A stretch of 64,000 bases of DNA from Streptococcus oralis (GTDB lineage Bacteria > Bacillota > Bacilli > Lactobacillales > Streptococcaceae): the NCBI RefSeq assembly GCF_003943415.1, contig NZ_RJPK01000005.1, forward strand, positions 1 through 64,000, read 5' to 3'. Shown here piece by piece: positions 28,786-37,677 of this stretch. The notes below the pieces were generated by a model. The model did not search any database. It saw only the letters and a program-made list of their open reading frames with translations, and was not told where the DNA came from. The first letter of the stretch is position 1. The number at the start of each line of letters is the position of its first letter. The translations under genes were made by a program, and so were the position numbers.

Positions 28786-28833
28786 TAAGCTATCATAAAA
28801 ATTGTTATAATCTTTTAGATTACTATCCGTCAT
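28786..28833 (-). pseudogene. Toxin 5'-end fossil after immunity copy 7
   Basis: Reads MTDSNLKDYNNFYDSL, the most diverged of the six fossils, and overlaps the copy 7 stop by 11 bases. The frame stays open through the terminator, but only about 16 codons resemble the toxin. It may derive from a different toxin allele. Confidence 0.7.
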
Positions 28834-29245
28834 ACTTGTCCCAGCCTCCATTTTTTAACACTCTAGGCTGATTATACATACCAATCCTATCTATTGAAGG
28901 CACATCATTTTTATTTTTTAATCGAAAATCTATTGTAAAGTCAGAATCCTTTATATGATTAAAAGAACCCTTTACTGATAGATTATAACCTCCCCCCTGT
29001 GGAGTTCCATTCCCTATCTGTTCAACAGTTAAACTATTCCAATCCATCTGAACAGATTCAATCTTTGAATTTTTAGACTTTACGAATTTTACAATCTCTT
29101 CTTCATGCTCCTTCAAATAAGCCAACTGCTTAGCCCGTGGGCTCAGAGTTATTCCTCCAAATAGATTTGTCTCTTGTGCCATCCATGCGCCTCCTCCGAA
29201 TACTACAAGAGCTAAAACTAGCCAAACCAAAGTACGTTTTTTCAT
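28823..29245 (-). CDS. Immunity-like membrane protein, copy 7 (first of the array)
   Basis: The 140-residue paralogue is first in transcription order and the most diverged at its C-terminus: LSVKGSFNHIKDSDFTIDFRL, ending MYNQPRVLKNGGWDKYDG. Its middle KFVKSKNSKIESVQ is shared with copy 2, again pointing to mosaic descent. Upstream sequence differs from the other six, so its promoter is not the repeated one and is less clear. Confidence 0.65.
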   Translation of the reverse strand: MKKRTLVWLVLALVVFGGGAWMAQETNLFGGITLSPRAKQLAYLKEHEEEIVKFVKSKNSKIESVQMDWNSLTVEQIGNGTPQGGGYNLSVKGSFNHIKDSDFTIDFRLKNKNDVPSIDRIGMYNQPRVLKNGGWDKYDG

Positions 29246-29358
29246 GACTGTCCTCCTAATAAGAAACTTTCTATTTCTACTATTAATACACTACTGTTAA
29301 CCCGTTGTCATCATTTTACCCTATTTATTCGTTTTTTTCATCTAAACACGGTTATCAA

Positions 29359-29387
29359 AAAAGCTAAAACAAATTGTTCTAGCTTTT
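29359..29387 (-). terminator. Terminator of the acc/fab operon
   Basis: Minus-strand stem AAAAGCTA / TAGCTTTT (29380-29387 with 29359-29366) plus inner ACAA/TTGT pairs, followed by TT. It lies 9 bases after the accA stop. Confidence 0.75.
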
Positions 29388-29395
29388 AAAATTTC

Positions 29396-30163
29396 TTAGT
29401 ATTTTCTAAACCGTTGGTAACGTTCTTCGAGGAGCTGTTCCAAGGCTAATCCTTGCAAGCGGTCAAGTTCTGCACGCAATTCATTTTTAACACGAGCTTG
29501 CAGTTCTTTACTTGAGAGACCTGCTTCTGAGATTACCTTGTCCACGATTCCCATTTCTAGGAGTTCGTGTGAAGTGATTTTCATCAACTCTGCCGCCTCC
29601 ATGGCACGGCTTCCATCCTTCCAAAGGATAGAGGCAAAGCCTTCTGGGCTGAGTACGGCATAGATCGAATTTTCCAGCATCCAGACACGGTCAGCAACGG
29701 CTAGTGCTAATGCACCTCCAGACCCTCCTTCACCGATAATAATCGCGATGATTGGAACCTTGAGGTCGCTCATTTCCATCAGGTTTCGAGCGATTGCTTC
29801 CCCTTGTCCACGTTCCTCAGCTCCAACACCTGGGTAAGCTCCAGCAGTGTTGATGAAGGTTACAACTGGACGACCAAATTTTTCTGCCTGTTTCATCAAA
29901 CGAAGAGCCTTGCGATAGCCTTCTGGATGGGGTTGCCCAAAGTTCCGTTTGAGGTTGTCATGAAGACTCTTCCCCTTTTGGATACCAACAACTGTTACTG
30001 CTTGGTCACCTAACCAACCAATTCCACCAATGACCGCACCATCGTCTCTGAAAGAGCGATCTCCATGCAATTCGATAAATTCATCGAAGATTCCATTGGC
30101 AAAATCAAGGGCTGTCAAGCGACTTTGCTCGCGTGCCTCTCTGACTATTTTTGCAATATTCAT
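29396..30163 (-). CDS. accA: Acetyl-CoA carboxylase carboxyltransferase subunit alpha
   Basis: The 255-residue protein is a complete alpha carboxyltransferase (crotonase fold), with the [21 protein letters not shown] and [15 protein letters not shown] segments that form the oxyanion and CoA sites. With AccD it transfers CO2 from carboxybiotin to acetyl-CoA, giving malonyl-CoA. It is short like other streptococcal AccA proteins. It is last in the operon and overlaps accD by 4 bases. Confidence 0.97.
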   Translation of the reverse strand: MNIAKIVREAREQSRLTALDFANGIFDEFIELHGDRSFRDDGAVIGGIGWLGDQAVTVVGIQKGKSLHDNLKRNFGQPHPEGYRKALRLMKQAEKFGRPVVTFINTAGAYPGVGAEERGQGEAIARNLMEMSDLKVPIIAIIIGEGGSGGALALAVADRVWMLENSIYAVLSPEGFASILWKDGSRAMEAAELMKITSHELLEMGIVDKVISEAGLSSKELQARVKNELRAELDRLQGLALEQLLEERYQRFRKY

Positions 30164-31026
30164 CCGCGACTTCCTCCATGCAATCTCACTAATTTAGCAA
30201 TTGTTTCTGGTAGTTCTCTACGTTTGACAATTGCATCAACAAATCCATGTTCAAGCAAAAATTCTGCCTTTTGGAAGTCATCCGGCAAGGTCTCACGAAC
30301 TGTATTTTCGATAACACGACGCCCTGCAAAACCAACTAAACTCTGGGGCTCTGCTAGGATAATGTCACCTTCCATAGCAAAAGAAGCTGTCACTCCGCCT
30401 GTTGTCGGATCCGTCAAAATAGTCAGGTAAAAAAGTCCTGCCTTGGAATGACGTTGAACTGCCGCAGAAATCTTAGCCATCTGCATCAAGCTCATGATTC
30501 CTTCTTGCATGCGGGCTCCACCAGAAGCTGTGAAGAGTACGACTGGCAAGTTTTCTACCGTTGCATACTCAAACAAGCGCGTGATTTTTTCACCCACAAC
30601 GGTTCCCATAGAAGCCATGATAAAGTTAGAATCCATGATCCCAAGGGCAACTTTTTGCCCCTTAATGCTAGCTGTACCAGTCAGGACAGCTTCATCCAAA
30701 CCTGTCTTTTCACGCATGCTAGCCAGTTTTTTCTGGTAACCAGGAAAGTTCAAGGGATCTTGAGTTTCAATTCCTGTAAACATCTCCACAAAGCTATCAG
30801 AATCAACTGTCAAATCCAAGCGTTCCTGAGCTGAAATACGGAAAGTATAGCTACAATGGGGACAAATTCGTTCGCTCCCAAGATCCTTTTGGTAAATGGT
30901 GTGTTTACAACCAGGACACTGGGAAAAGAGTTCATCCGGAACCTCAGGCTTGGCTTGTGGTTTCTGCCTTACGGAACGGTTAGGATTGATCCGAATATAC
31001 TTATCCTTTTTACTAAATAGAGCCAT
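30160..31026 (-). CDS. accD: Acetyl-CoA carboxylase carboxyltransferase subunit beta
   Basis: The 288-residue beta subunit has an N-terminal zinc ribbon (CPGCKH and CPHCSY near residues 37-58), then the crotonase-like core with [12 protein letters not shown]. It pairs with AccA. The accA start overlaps its end by 4 bases, which favours equal synthesis. Confidence 0.97.
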   Translation of the reverse strand: MALFSKKDKYIRINPNRSVRQKPQAKPEVPDELFSQCPGCKHTIYQKDLGSERICPHCSYTFRISAQERLDLTVDSDSFVEMFTGIETQDPLNFPGYQKKLASMREKTGLDEAVLTGTASIKGQKVALGIMDSNFIMASMGTVVGEKITRLFEYATVENLPVVLFTASGGARMQEGIMSLMQMAKISAAVQRHSKAGLFYLTILTDPTTGGVTASFAMEGDIILAEPQSLVGFAGRRVIENTVRETLPDDFQKAEFLLEHGFVDAIVKRRELPETIAKLVRLHGGSRG

Positions 31027-31061
31027 AACTCCCCCTTTTAGTTCTCATTCTGTTTGAAAGT

Positions 31062-32429
31062 CTATTCTTTTTCTTGGTATTTTGGCAAGAAAGTTTCCAT
31101 CAAGAAGGAAGTATCGTAGTCACCAGCGATAACTCGGCGATCTGAAATCAGATCCAACTGGAAGTCTGCATTGGTTTGCACTCCTTCAATATCAAGTTCA
31201 TAAAGTGCCCGTTGCATCTTCATCAATGCATCAAAACGATTCTCCCCATGAACAATGATTTTAGCAATCATACTATCATAGTAAGGAGGAATGGTATAAC
31301 CTGGATAAACTGCTGAGTCCACGCGCAAGCCAACTCCACCACTTGGTAGATAGAGATTGGTAATTTTCCCCGGGCTTGGAGCAAAGTTAAATGCTGGATT
31401 TTCCGCATTGATCCGGCACTCGATAGCGTGACCTCGTAGGACAATATCTTCTTGTTTGAAAGGTAAAGGTTGCCCGGCAGCAATGCGAATCTGTTCCTTC
31501 ACAATATCAACACCTGAAACAAACTCTGTAACTGGGTGTTCAACTTGCACACGAGTATTCATTTCCATGAAGTAGAAATTGCCACTGGCTTCATCGAGAA
31601 GAAATTCAATCGTCCCTGCATTTTCATAGCCTACAGACTCTGCTGCACGAACGGCCGCAGCACCAATTTCATTACGAAGGGTTTTGCCAATCGCAATGGA
31701 CGGACTTTCTTCTAAGACCTTTTGGTTATTCCGTTGGAGTGAACAATCCCGTTCACCAAGATGGACAACATGACCCTCTTGGTCCGCAAGGATCTGAACT
31801 TCGATATGGCGAGCTGGATAGATCACACGCTCAAGATACATAGCGCCATTTCCAAAGTTGGCCTTGGCTTCACTGGATGCTGTTTCAAAGGCTGCGACCA
31901 AGTCTTCTGCCTTTTCAACCTTACGAATCCCTTTTCCACCACCACCTGCCGATGCCTTAAGCATAACTGGATAGCCAATTTTTTCTGCAACCGCAAGGGC
32001 CTCTTCAGCTGTGTGAACTTCACCATCAGATCCTGGGATAACTGGAACCCCAGCCTTGATCATTTGCTCACGCGCATTGATCTTATCTCCCATGGTATCC
32101 ATTACAGCCCCAGAAGGACCGATAAACTTAATCCCTACTTCATCACACATAGTGGCAAACTTGGAGTTTTCGCTAAGAAAACCAAAACCTGGGTGGATGG
32201 CTTCTGCTTCTGTCAAGACTGCAGCAGATAAAATAGCGTTGATATTGAGATAAGACTCTGTCGCCTTACCAGGTCCGATACAGATAGCTTCATCCGCTAG
32301 GAGTGTGTGAAGAGCTTCCTTATCAGCTGTTGAATAGACTGCAACGGTCGCAATGCCCAATTCACGTGCAGCTCGAATAATGCGAACCGCAATCTCACCA
32401 CGGTTGGCAATCAAAATTTTACGAAACAT
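31062..32429 (-). CDS. accC: Biotin carboxylase
   Basis: The 455-residue ATP-grasp enzyme shows KILIANRGEIAVRIIRAA, the glycine-rich KASAGGGGKGIR ATP loop and the EMNTRVQVEHPVTE active-site segment. It carboxylates biotin on AccB using ATP and bicarbonate. Located between fabZ and accD. Confidence 0.98.
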   Translation of the reverse strand: MFRKILIANRGEIAVRIIRAARELGIATVAVYSTADKEALHTLLADEAICIGPGKATESYLNINAILSAAVLTEAEAIHPGFGFLSENSKFATMCDEVGIKFIGPSGAVMDTMGDKINAREQMIKAGVPVIPGSDGEVHTAEEALAVAEKIGYPVMLKASAGGGGKGIRKVEKAEDLVAAFETASSEAKANFGNGAMYLERVIYPARHIEVQILADQEGHVVHLGERDCSLQRNNQKVLEESPSIAIGKTLRNEIGAAAVRAAESVGYENAGTIEFLLDEASGNFYFMEMNTRVQVEHPVTEFVSGVDIVKEQIRIAAGQPLPFKQEDIVLRGHAIECRINAENPAFNFAPSPGKITNLYLPSGGVGLRVDSAVYPGYTIPPYYDSMIAKIIVHGENRFDALMKMQRALYELDIEGVQTNADFQLDLISDRRVIAGDYDTSFLMETFLPKYQEKE

Positions 32430-32440
32430 GGAGAACCTCC

Positions 32441-32863
32441 TTAGTTTCCAATTGCAAAGGTAAGAGTACCACTCGCTGCAAGCTTGCCATCTACTTCAGC
32501 CTTTGCTTCAACCACAGCAATCGTACCACGACGTTTGACAAAAGTAGCCGTCATGACTAATTGATCACCTGGTACAACTTGCTTCTTGAACTTAACCTTG
32601 TCCATGCCAGCGTAGAAGACCAATTTCCCTTTATTTTCAGGTTTGGACAATTCCAAGACACCAGCAGTCTGAGCCAAGGCTTCCATGATAAGAACACCTG
32701 GCATAACTGGGTATTGAGGAAAATGACCATTAAAGAAAGGTTCGTTGATGGTCACATTTTTAATGGCAACAATAGTATCTTCGCTCACTTCCAAGACACG
32801 GTCCACTAGGAGCATAGGGTAGCGATGGGGTAGAGCCTCTTTGATTCCTTGAATATCGATCAT
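32441..32863 (-). CDS. fabZ: 3-hydroxyacyl-ACP dehydratase FabZ
   Basis: The 140-residue hot-dog protein has the catalytic His in [21 protein letters not shown] and the partner Glu in that same helix. It removes water from 3-hydroxyacyl-ACP in each elongation cycle. There is no FabA in this cluster; FabM supplies the unsaturated branch. Its ATG overlaps the accB stop by 4 bases. Confidence 0.97.
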   Translation of the reverse strand: MIDIQGIKEALPHRYPMLLVDRVLEVSEDTIVAIKNVTINEPFFNGHFPQYPVMPGVLIMEALAQTAGVLELSKPENKGKLVFYAGMDKVKFKKQVVPGDQLVMTATFVKRRGTIAVVEAKAEVDGKLAASGTLTFAIGN

Positions 32864-33348
32864 TTGATACGTACCAATCCTTTACCGAACTCAACCATTT
32901 CTTCATTTGAAACGAGAATTTCTGTCACCACACCATCCTTAGGTGCTGGAATCTCATTCATGACTTTCATGGCTTCGATGATCACCAAAGTCTGACCTTT
33001 TTTAACACTGTCTCCGACTGTGACAAAGGCAGGTTTATCTGGTCCAGCAGCCAAGTAAGCCACACCAACAAGTGGACTTTCAACGACATCACCCTCCGGA
33101 GCAACCGTCGTTTCAGCTGGTGCTGGAGCTTCTTCCACTGCACTCTCTACTGGAGTTGAAGGGGTAGAAACTACTGAACTTGCAGCTACTGCTGTTGGCA
33201 CTGGAGCAACTTGAGCTGGTGCTTCAGAAGCCATCCTTGCTTCATTCTTACTGAACTGCAATTCGTCCGTTCCGTTTTTATAAAAAAATTCTCTCAAACT
33301 TGATTGGTCAAATTGAGCCATCAAATCCTTGATTTCATTTAAATTCAT
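32860..33348 (-). CDS. accB: Biotin carboxyl carrier protein
   Basis: The 162-residue BCCP has an N-terminal helix, a long Ala/Pro/Val-rich linker (about residues 40-85) and a C-terminal biotinyl domain. The biotin site is EAMKVMNE (Lys near residue 128). It shuttles carboxybiotin between AccC and AccA/AccD. Confidence 0.97.
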   Translation of the reverse strand: MNLNEIKDLMAQFDQSSLREFFYKNGTDELQFSKNEARMASEAPAQVAPVPTAVAASSVVSTPSTPVESAVEEAPAPAETTVAPEGDVVESPLVGVAYLAAGPDKPAFVTVGDSVKKGQTLVIIEAMKVMNEIPAPKDGVVTEILVSNEEMVEFGKGLVRIK

Positions 33349-33350
33349 AA

Positions 33351-34586
33351 TTATTTATTCTCCCAACGTTTGAAAGCAAGAACCGCATTGTGACCACCAA
33401 AACCAAAAGTGTTTGAAATAGCATAAGGGATTTCTTGCTCCAAGCCTTGTCCATAAACGACATTCGCTTCGATATAATCTGATAACTCGCTTGTCCCAGC
33501 TGTCATTGGTACATAGTTATGACGCATGGCTTCAATAGTAGCAATCGCTTCTACGGCCCCTGCAGCACCAAGCAAGTGTCCTGTAAAGGACTTGGTTGAA
33601 GATACAGGTACTTCTTTACCAAGGACAGCTACGATTGCACCACTTTCTCCTTTTTCATTTGCAGGAGTTGAAGTTCCGTGGGCGTTGACGTAAGCCACTT
33701 GCTCTGGAGAAATTTCTGCCTCTTCCAAAGCCAGTTTAATCGCCTTAATCGCACCTTGACCTTCTGGATGAGGTGAAGTCATGTGGTAAGCATCACAGGT
33801 ATTTCCATACCCAACTACTTCAGCCAAAATAGTTGCGCCACGTTTTTCAGCATGTTCAAGGCTTTCAAGAACCAACATCCCTGAACCTTCTCCCATCACA
33901 AAACCATTACGGTCTTTGTCAAATGGAATAGAAGCACGAGTTGGATCTTCCGTAGTTGATAGGGCAGTCAATGCTTGGAAACCAGCGATGGCAAAAGGAG
34001 TGATAGATGATTCTGATCCACCAACTAACATGACATCTTGGAAACCAAACTTGATAGAGCGGAAGGCATCCCCAATGGCATCATTTGATGAGGCACAGGC
34101 AGTATTGATTGATTTACAGATACCGTTTGCTCCGAAACGCATGGCAACATTTCCTGAAGCCATATTTGGCAAGGCTTTTGGAAGTGTCATTGGTTTAACG
34201 CGTTTTGGACCTTTTTCATGAAGACGGATAACCTGATCTTCGATTTCCTTGATACCACCGATACCAGAAGCCACGATAACACCAAAGCGATCTTTATCAA
34301 TTGCTTCTACATCAAGATTTGCATTTGTCACCGCTTCTTGAGCCGCATACAAGGCATACAAAGAATAGTTGTCAAAACGGTTGGTATCTTTTTTGACAAA
34401 GTATTTATCAAATGGGAAATCTTGAACTTCTGCCGCATTGTGCACAGCAAATTCGCTGTGGTCAAACTTAGTGATTTCTCCAATTCCAATCTTCCCAGTT
34501 TGCAAACTGTTCCAAAATTCTTCTGGAGTATTTCCGATAGGAGAGGTCAATCCATAACCTGTTACTACAACTCGATTTAGTTTCAT
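33351..34586 (-). CDS. fabF: 3-oxoacyl-ACP synthase II
   Basis: The 411-residue condensing enzyme has the Cys-His-His triad: NTACASSNDAIGDA (Cys near 164), NAHGTSTPANEKGE and SFTGHLLGAAGAVE. It extends acyl-ACP with malonyl-ACP and is the only elongating synthase here. It sits 2 bases ahead of accB. Confidence 0.98.
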   Translation of the reverse strand: MKLNRVVVTGYGLTSPIGNTPEEFWNSLQTGKIGIGEITKFDHSEFAVHNAAEVQDFPFDKYFVKKDTNRFDNYSLYALYAAQEAVTNANLDVEAIDKDRFGVIVASGIGGIKEIEDQVIRLHEKGPKRVKPMTLPKALPNMASGNVAMRFGANGICKSINTACASSNDAIGDAFRSIKFGFQDVMLVGGSESSITPFAIAGFQALTALSTTEDPTRASIPFDKDRNGFVMGEGSGMLVLESLEHAEKRGATILAEVVGYGNTCDAYHMTSPHPEGQGAIKAIKLALEEAEISPEQVAYVNAHGTSTPANEKGESGAIVAVLGKEVPVSSTKSFTGHLLGAAGAVEAIATIEAMRHNYVPMTAGTSELSDYIEANVVYGQGLEQEIPYAISNTFGFGGHNAVLAFKRWENK

Positions 34587-34614
34587 CTGTCTTACCTATA
34601 TCTTTCCTTATTTT

Positions 34615-35346
34615 TTACATGCTAAGTCCGCCATCAACAGCGAGAACTTGTCCTGTCAAATAATCCTGTCCAGCCAGGAACACTGTAGCATCTGCGATAT
34701 GTTCTGCTTGTCCAAAATGTTTCATTGGGATTTGTGCCAATGTCGCTTCCTTGACCTTATCAGACAAAACAGCAGTCATATCCGATTCGATCATCCCTGG
34801 GGCAAGAGCATTTACGCGTACATTGCGATTGGCAACTTCACGTGCTACTGACTTGGTAAAACCAATCAAACCTGCTTTAGAAGCTGCATAGTTGGCCTGC
34901 CCAATATTTCCCATCAAACCGACCACACTGGACATATTGATGATCGCACCTTCACGTGCCTTTATCATCTGTTTCAAGACTGCTTGCGTCATATTGAAGG
35001 CACCTGTCAAGTTGATTTTAATCACCTTTTCAAAGTCTTCTTCGGTCATCTTGAGCATAAGCGTATCTTGAGTGATCCCAGCATTGTTGACCAAGACATC
35101 GACAGAACCGAGTTCTGCAATTGCTTGATTTACCATACGCTTGGCATCTGCAAAGTCTGAAACATCACCTGAGATTGGTACCACTTTGACGCCGTAGTTT
35201 GAAAACTCAGCCAGCAATTCTTCTGAGATTGCTCCACGACTATTCAAGACTACATTCGCACCTAGTTTGGCAAATTTGTGAGCAATGGCAAGTCCGATAC
35301 CACGACTTGAACCTGTAACAAAGATATTTTTATTTTTTAGTTGCAT
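34615..35346 (-). CDS. fabG: 3-oxoacyl-ACP reductase
   Basis: The 243-residue short-chain dehydrogenase shows the cofactor loop GSSRGIG, NNAG, the catalytic Ser in NMSSVVGLMG and YAASK. It reduces 3-oxoacyl-ACP with NADPH. It fits the family length exactly. Confidence 0.98.
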   Translation of the reverse strand: MQLKNKNIFVTGSSRGIGLAIAHKFAKLGANVVLNSRGAISEELLAEFSNYGVKVVPISGDVSDFADAKRMVNQAIAELGSVDVLVNNAGITQDTLMLKMTEEDFEKVIKINLTGAFNMTQAVLKQMIKAREGAIINMSSVVGLMGNIGQANYAASKAGLIGFTKSVAREVANRNVRVNALAPGMIESDMTAVLSDKVKEATLAQIPMKHFGQAEHIADATVFLAGQDYLTGQVLAVDGGLSM

Positions 35347-35390
35347 TCTATTCTCCTATTTCCTGTTGTATTTTCTGGGAGAAGGGATCA

Positions 35391-36311
35391 TTAGTTTCCT
35401 AACAAAGCATCCAAGCTTGCTTGGTCTTCAACGTTAGCTAGCTGAGCTGTTTTATCGATTTTTTTGACAAAGCCTGATAGGACCTTGCCAGGACCAATTT
35501 CAATAAAGTTGGTTATCCCAGAATCCTGCATCACAGCAATACTTTCATAAAAACGAACAGGTTCTTTGACCTGTCGTGTCAAGAGCTCTTGGATTCGGTC
35601 TTTTTCCATAATAGCAGCTTCAGTATTACCTACTAGGGGGCAAGTAAAATCAGAGAAACTCACTCCCTCAAGAGCTCCAGCCAGTTGCTGACTGGCTGGC
35701 TCAAGAAGGGCTGTATGGAAAGGACCCGACACATTTAGGGGGATCAATCGTTTAGCCCCTGCTTCCTGTAAGAGTTCAACTGCGCGGTCAACCGCAGCCA
35801 CCTCACCACCGATAACGATTTGGCTTGGGGTGTTGTAGTTAGCTGGAGTCACTACTCCAACTTTAGAGGCTGTTTCACAAGCTTCCTCAATCACTTCAAC
35901 TGGAGTATTAAGAACGGCAACCATCTTCCCAGAGCCTGCAGGTGCAGCCTCTTCCATATAAGCGCCACGTTTAGCAACCAAGGCAACTGCATCCTCAAAG
36001 TCCAAGGCACCACTTGCTACAAGAGCAGAATATTCCCCAAGAGACAATCCTGCTACCATATCTGGCTGGTAGCCCTTTTCTTTCAATAGTCGGTAAATAG
36101 CAACCGAAGTCGCTAAAATAGCTGGTTGCGTATAGCGAGTCTGGTTTAACTTGGTTTCTTCCTTATCAATCAAGTCACGAAGGTCATACCCCAAAACCTG
36201 ACTGGCTTGGTCAATGGTGTCCTTGACGATGGGATAGTGATCATAGAGATCACGCCCCATCCCTAGATACTGAGCACCTTGACCCGCAAATAGAAAGGCT
36301 GTTTTAGTCAT
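35391..36311 (-). CDS. fabD: Malonyl-CoA:ACP transacylase
   Basis: The 306-residue acyltransferase shows FAGQGAQYLGMG, the nucleophile motif GLSLGEYSAL and a later GPFHTALLEPA with the catalytic His. It loads malonate on ACP. It overlaps the fabK stop by 8 bases. Confidence 0.98.
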   Translation of the reverse strand: MTKTAFLFAGQGAQYLGMGRDLYDHYPIVKDTIDQASQVLGYDLRDLIDKEETKLNQTRYTQPAILATSVAIYRLLKEKGYQPDMVAGLSLGEYSALVASGALDFEDAVALVAKRGAYMEEAAPAGSGKMVAVLNTPVEVIEEACETASKVGVVTPANYNTPSQIVIGGEVAAVDRAVELLQEAGAKRLIPLNVSGPFHTALLEPASQQLAGALEGVSFSDFTCPLVGNTEAAIMEKDRIQELLTRQVKEPVRFYESIAVMQDSGITNFIEIGPGKVLSGFVKKIDKTAQLANVEDQASLDALLGN

Positions 36312-37278
36312 TTCTTACAACTCCTGCCCAACGAGAGGCTTCTTCTTGAATTTTCTTGGCTGCGCCATAGTATAGATCTTTTAGGATTTCTTCGACAGTT
36401 TCCTCTTTAGAAACCAAACCAGCGATCTGACCTGCCATGACAGATCCACCTTCTACATCTCCATGAACAACGGCTTTAGCAAGAGCACCAGCTCCCATTT
36501 GTTCAAAGATTTCTAAATCTGGATTTTCTTGTTTAAAGGCATCCTTTTCAGCCTGCTCAAAGTCACGTGTCAACTGGTTTTTAATGGCACGAACAGCATG
36601 ACCAAAGTGTTGAGCTGAAATAGTCGTATCGATATCACGCGCTTTTAAGATTTTTTCCTTGTATTTTGGATGGGCATTAGATTCCTTAGCTACTACGAAA
36701 CGCGTACCGACTTGAACGGCCTCAGCACCAAGCATAAAGCCTGCAGCGACACCCTCACCGTCCGCAATTCCTCCAGCTGCGATAACTGGAATCGAAACAG
36801 CTGTAGCAACCTGACGAACCAAGGTCATCGTTGTTAGTTTCCCAATATGTCCACCAGCTTCCATTCCCTCTGCAATAACCGCATCTGCACCAATTTTTTC
36901 CATGCGTTTTGCCAAAGCAACACTAGGAACAACAGGAATAACTGTAATGCCTGCATCATGGAAACGAGTCATGTATTTACTTGGATTTCCTGCACCAGTT
37001 GTAACCACCTTGACCCCTTCTTCGATTACGAGATCAACGATGTCTTCTACAAATGGAGACAGGAGCATAATGTTAACACCAAAAGGTTTATCCGTAAGTG
37101 ATTTGATTTTATCGATATTAGCCTTTACGACCTCTTTAGGTGCATTTCCACCACCGATGATCCCTAGACCACCAGCTTTTGATACTGCACCAGCCAAGTC
37201 ACCATCCGCAACCCAGGCCATTCCTCCTTGAAAAATAGGATAATCAATGTTCAATAATTCTGTAATACGTGTTTTCAT
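36304..37278 (-). CDS. fabK: FMN-dependent enoyl-ACP reductase FabK
   Basis: The 324-residue TIM-barrel flavoprotein of the nitronate monooxygenase/FabK family shows QGGMAWVADGDLAGAVSKAGGLGIIGGG, and GGIADGEGVAAGFMLGAEAVQVGTRF for FMN phosphate. It performs the last reduction of elongation, in place of FabI, so such strains are naturally insensitive to triclosan. A FabT-type palindrome sits in its promoter. Confidence 0.97.
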   Translation of the reverse strand: MKTRITELLNIDYPIFQGGMAWVADGDLAGAVSKAGGLGIIGGGNAPKEVVKANIDKIKSLTDKPFGVNIMLLSPFVEDIVDLVIEEGVKVVTTGAGNPSKYMTRFHDAGITVIPVVPSVALAKRMEKIGADAVIAEGMEAGGHIGKLTTMTLVRQVATAVSIPVIAAGGIADGEGVAAGFMLGAEAVQVGTRFVVAKESNAHPKYKEKILKARDIDTTISAQHFGHAVRAIKNQLTRDFEQAEKDAFKQENPDLEIFEQMGAGALAKAVVHGDVEGGSVMAGQIAGLVSKEETVEEILKDLYYGAAKKIQEEASRWAGVVRND

Positions 37279-37326
37279 AGTGCCTCCATCATTCCTTGCT
37301 TACGTAATAGTTCGATGAGTTTATCA

Positions 37327-37339
37327 TTTGAGCCTCAAA
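37327..37339 (-). promoter_or_regulatory. FabT-type operator before fabK
   Basis: TTTGAGGCTCAAA is a perfect TTTGA-N3-TCAAA palindrome. It matches the FabT box pattern and lies just upstream of an extended -10 TGATAAACT, so bound FabT would block RNA polymerase. FabT control of the fabK promoter is known in pneumococcus. Confidence 0.75.
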
Positions 37340-37353
37340 CTATTACCTAAACA

Positions 37354-37374
37354 AGAGGGAGCGGGTCTCCCCTA
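37354..37374 (-). terminator. Hairpin after acpP
   Basis: GGGAG / CTCCC stem followed by TCTTGTTT on the minus strand. It could attenuate read-through from acpP into fabK, consistent with fabK having its own promoter. Confidence 0.45.
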
Positions 37375-37395
37375 CTCCTTCTAGTAATATGTTAA

Positions 37396-37620
37396 TTATT
37401 TTGTTTGCTCTTCAACGTAGGCAACCAAGTCACCAACTGTTTTCAAGTTATCTTCTGCTTCGATTTGGATATCGAAAGCATCTTCGATTTCAGAGATTAC
37501 TTGGAACAAGTCCAATGAATCTGCATCCAAATCATCAAAAGTAGATTCAAGTGTTACTTCTGATGCGTCTTTTCCAAGTTCTTCAACGATAATTTCTTGT
37601 ACTTTTTCAAATACTGCCAT
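37396..37620 (-). CDS. acpP: Acyl carrier protein
   Basis: The 74-residue ACP carries the phosphopantetheine site DADSLDLFQ (Ser35). It is a four-helix acidic protein and the carrier for all fatty-acid intermediates. It lies between fabH and fabK, with its own AGGAG ribosome site. Confidence 0.97.
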   Translation of the reverse strand: MAVFEKVQEIIVEELGKDASEVTLESTFDDLDADSLDLFQVISEIEDAFDIQIEAEDNLKTVGDLVAYVEEQTK

Positions 37621-37677
37621 GATAGGACTCCTTTAAAATATAAAAAATTTATAACTATGTGTTTACCACATGATTAC

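Larger units (their letters stand above)
25906..28822 (-). repeat. Repeated linker cassettes of the immunity array
   Basis: Six linkers of 137-143 bp separate the seven paralogues. Each holds, in minus-strand order: a fossil of the toxin 5' end; an intrinsic terminator AATACTT / AAGTATT with a run of 7-9 T (25961-25979, 26507-26525, 27070-27088, 27633-27651, 28178-28196, 28739-28757); and an extended -10 TGATATAAT (boxes at 25938, 26483, 27047, 27610, 28155, 28728). A TCCTCC-complement ribosome site closes each. The unit period is 545-564 bp. The paralogues should therefore be separate transcription units. Confidence 0.85.

Noticed and set aside
25483..29245. Immunity paralogues as lipoproteins like S. 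aureus TilA
   Set aside because: None of the seven has a cysteine after its hydrophobic segment, so there is no lipobox. They are better read as helix-anchored or cleaved.
29246..29395. Repeat-type promoter ahead of immunity copy 7
   Set aside because: The TGATATAAT/T-run cassette of the other linkers is absent. Only weak -10-like TATTAA is seen, so no promoter is called.
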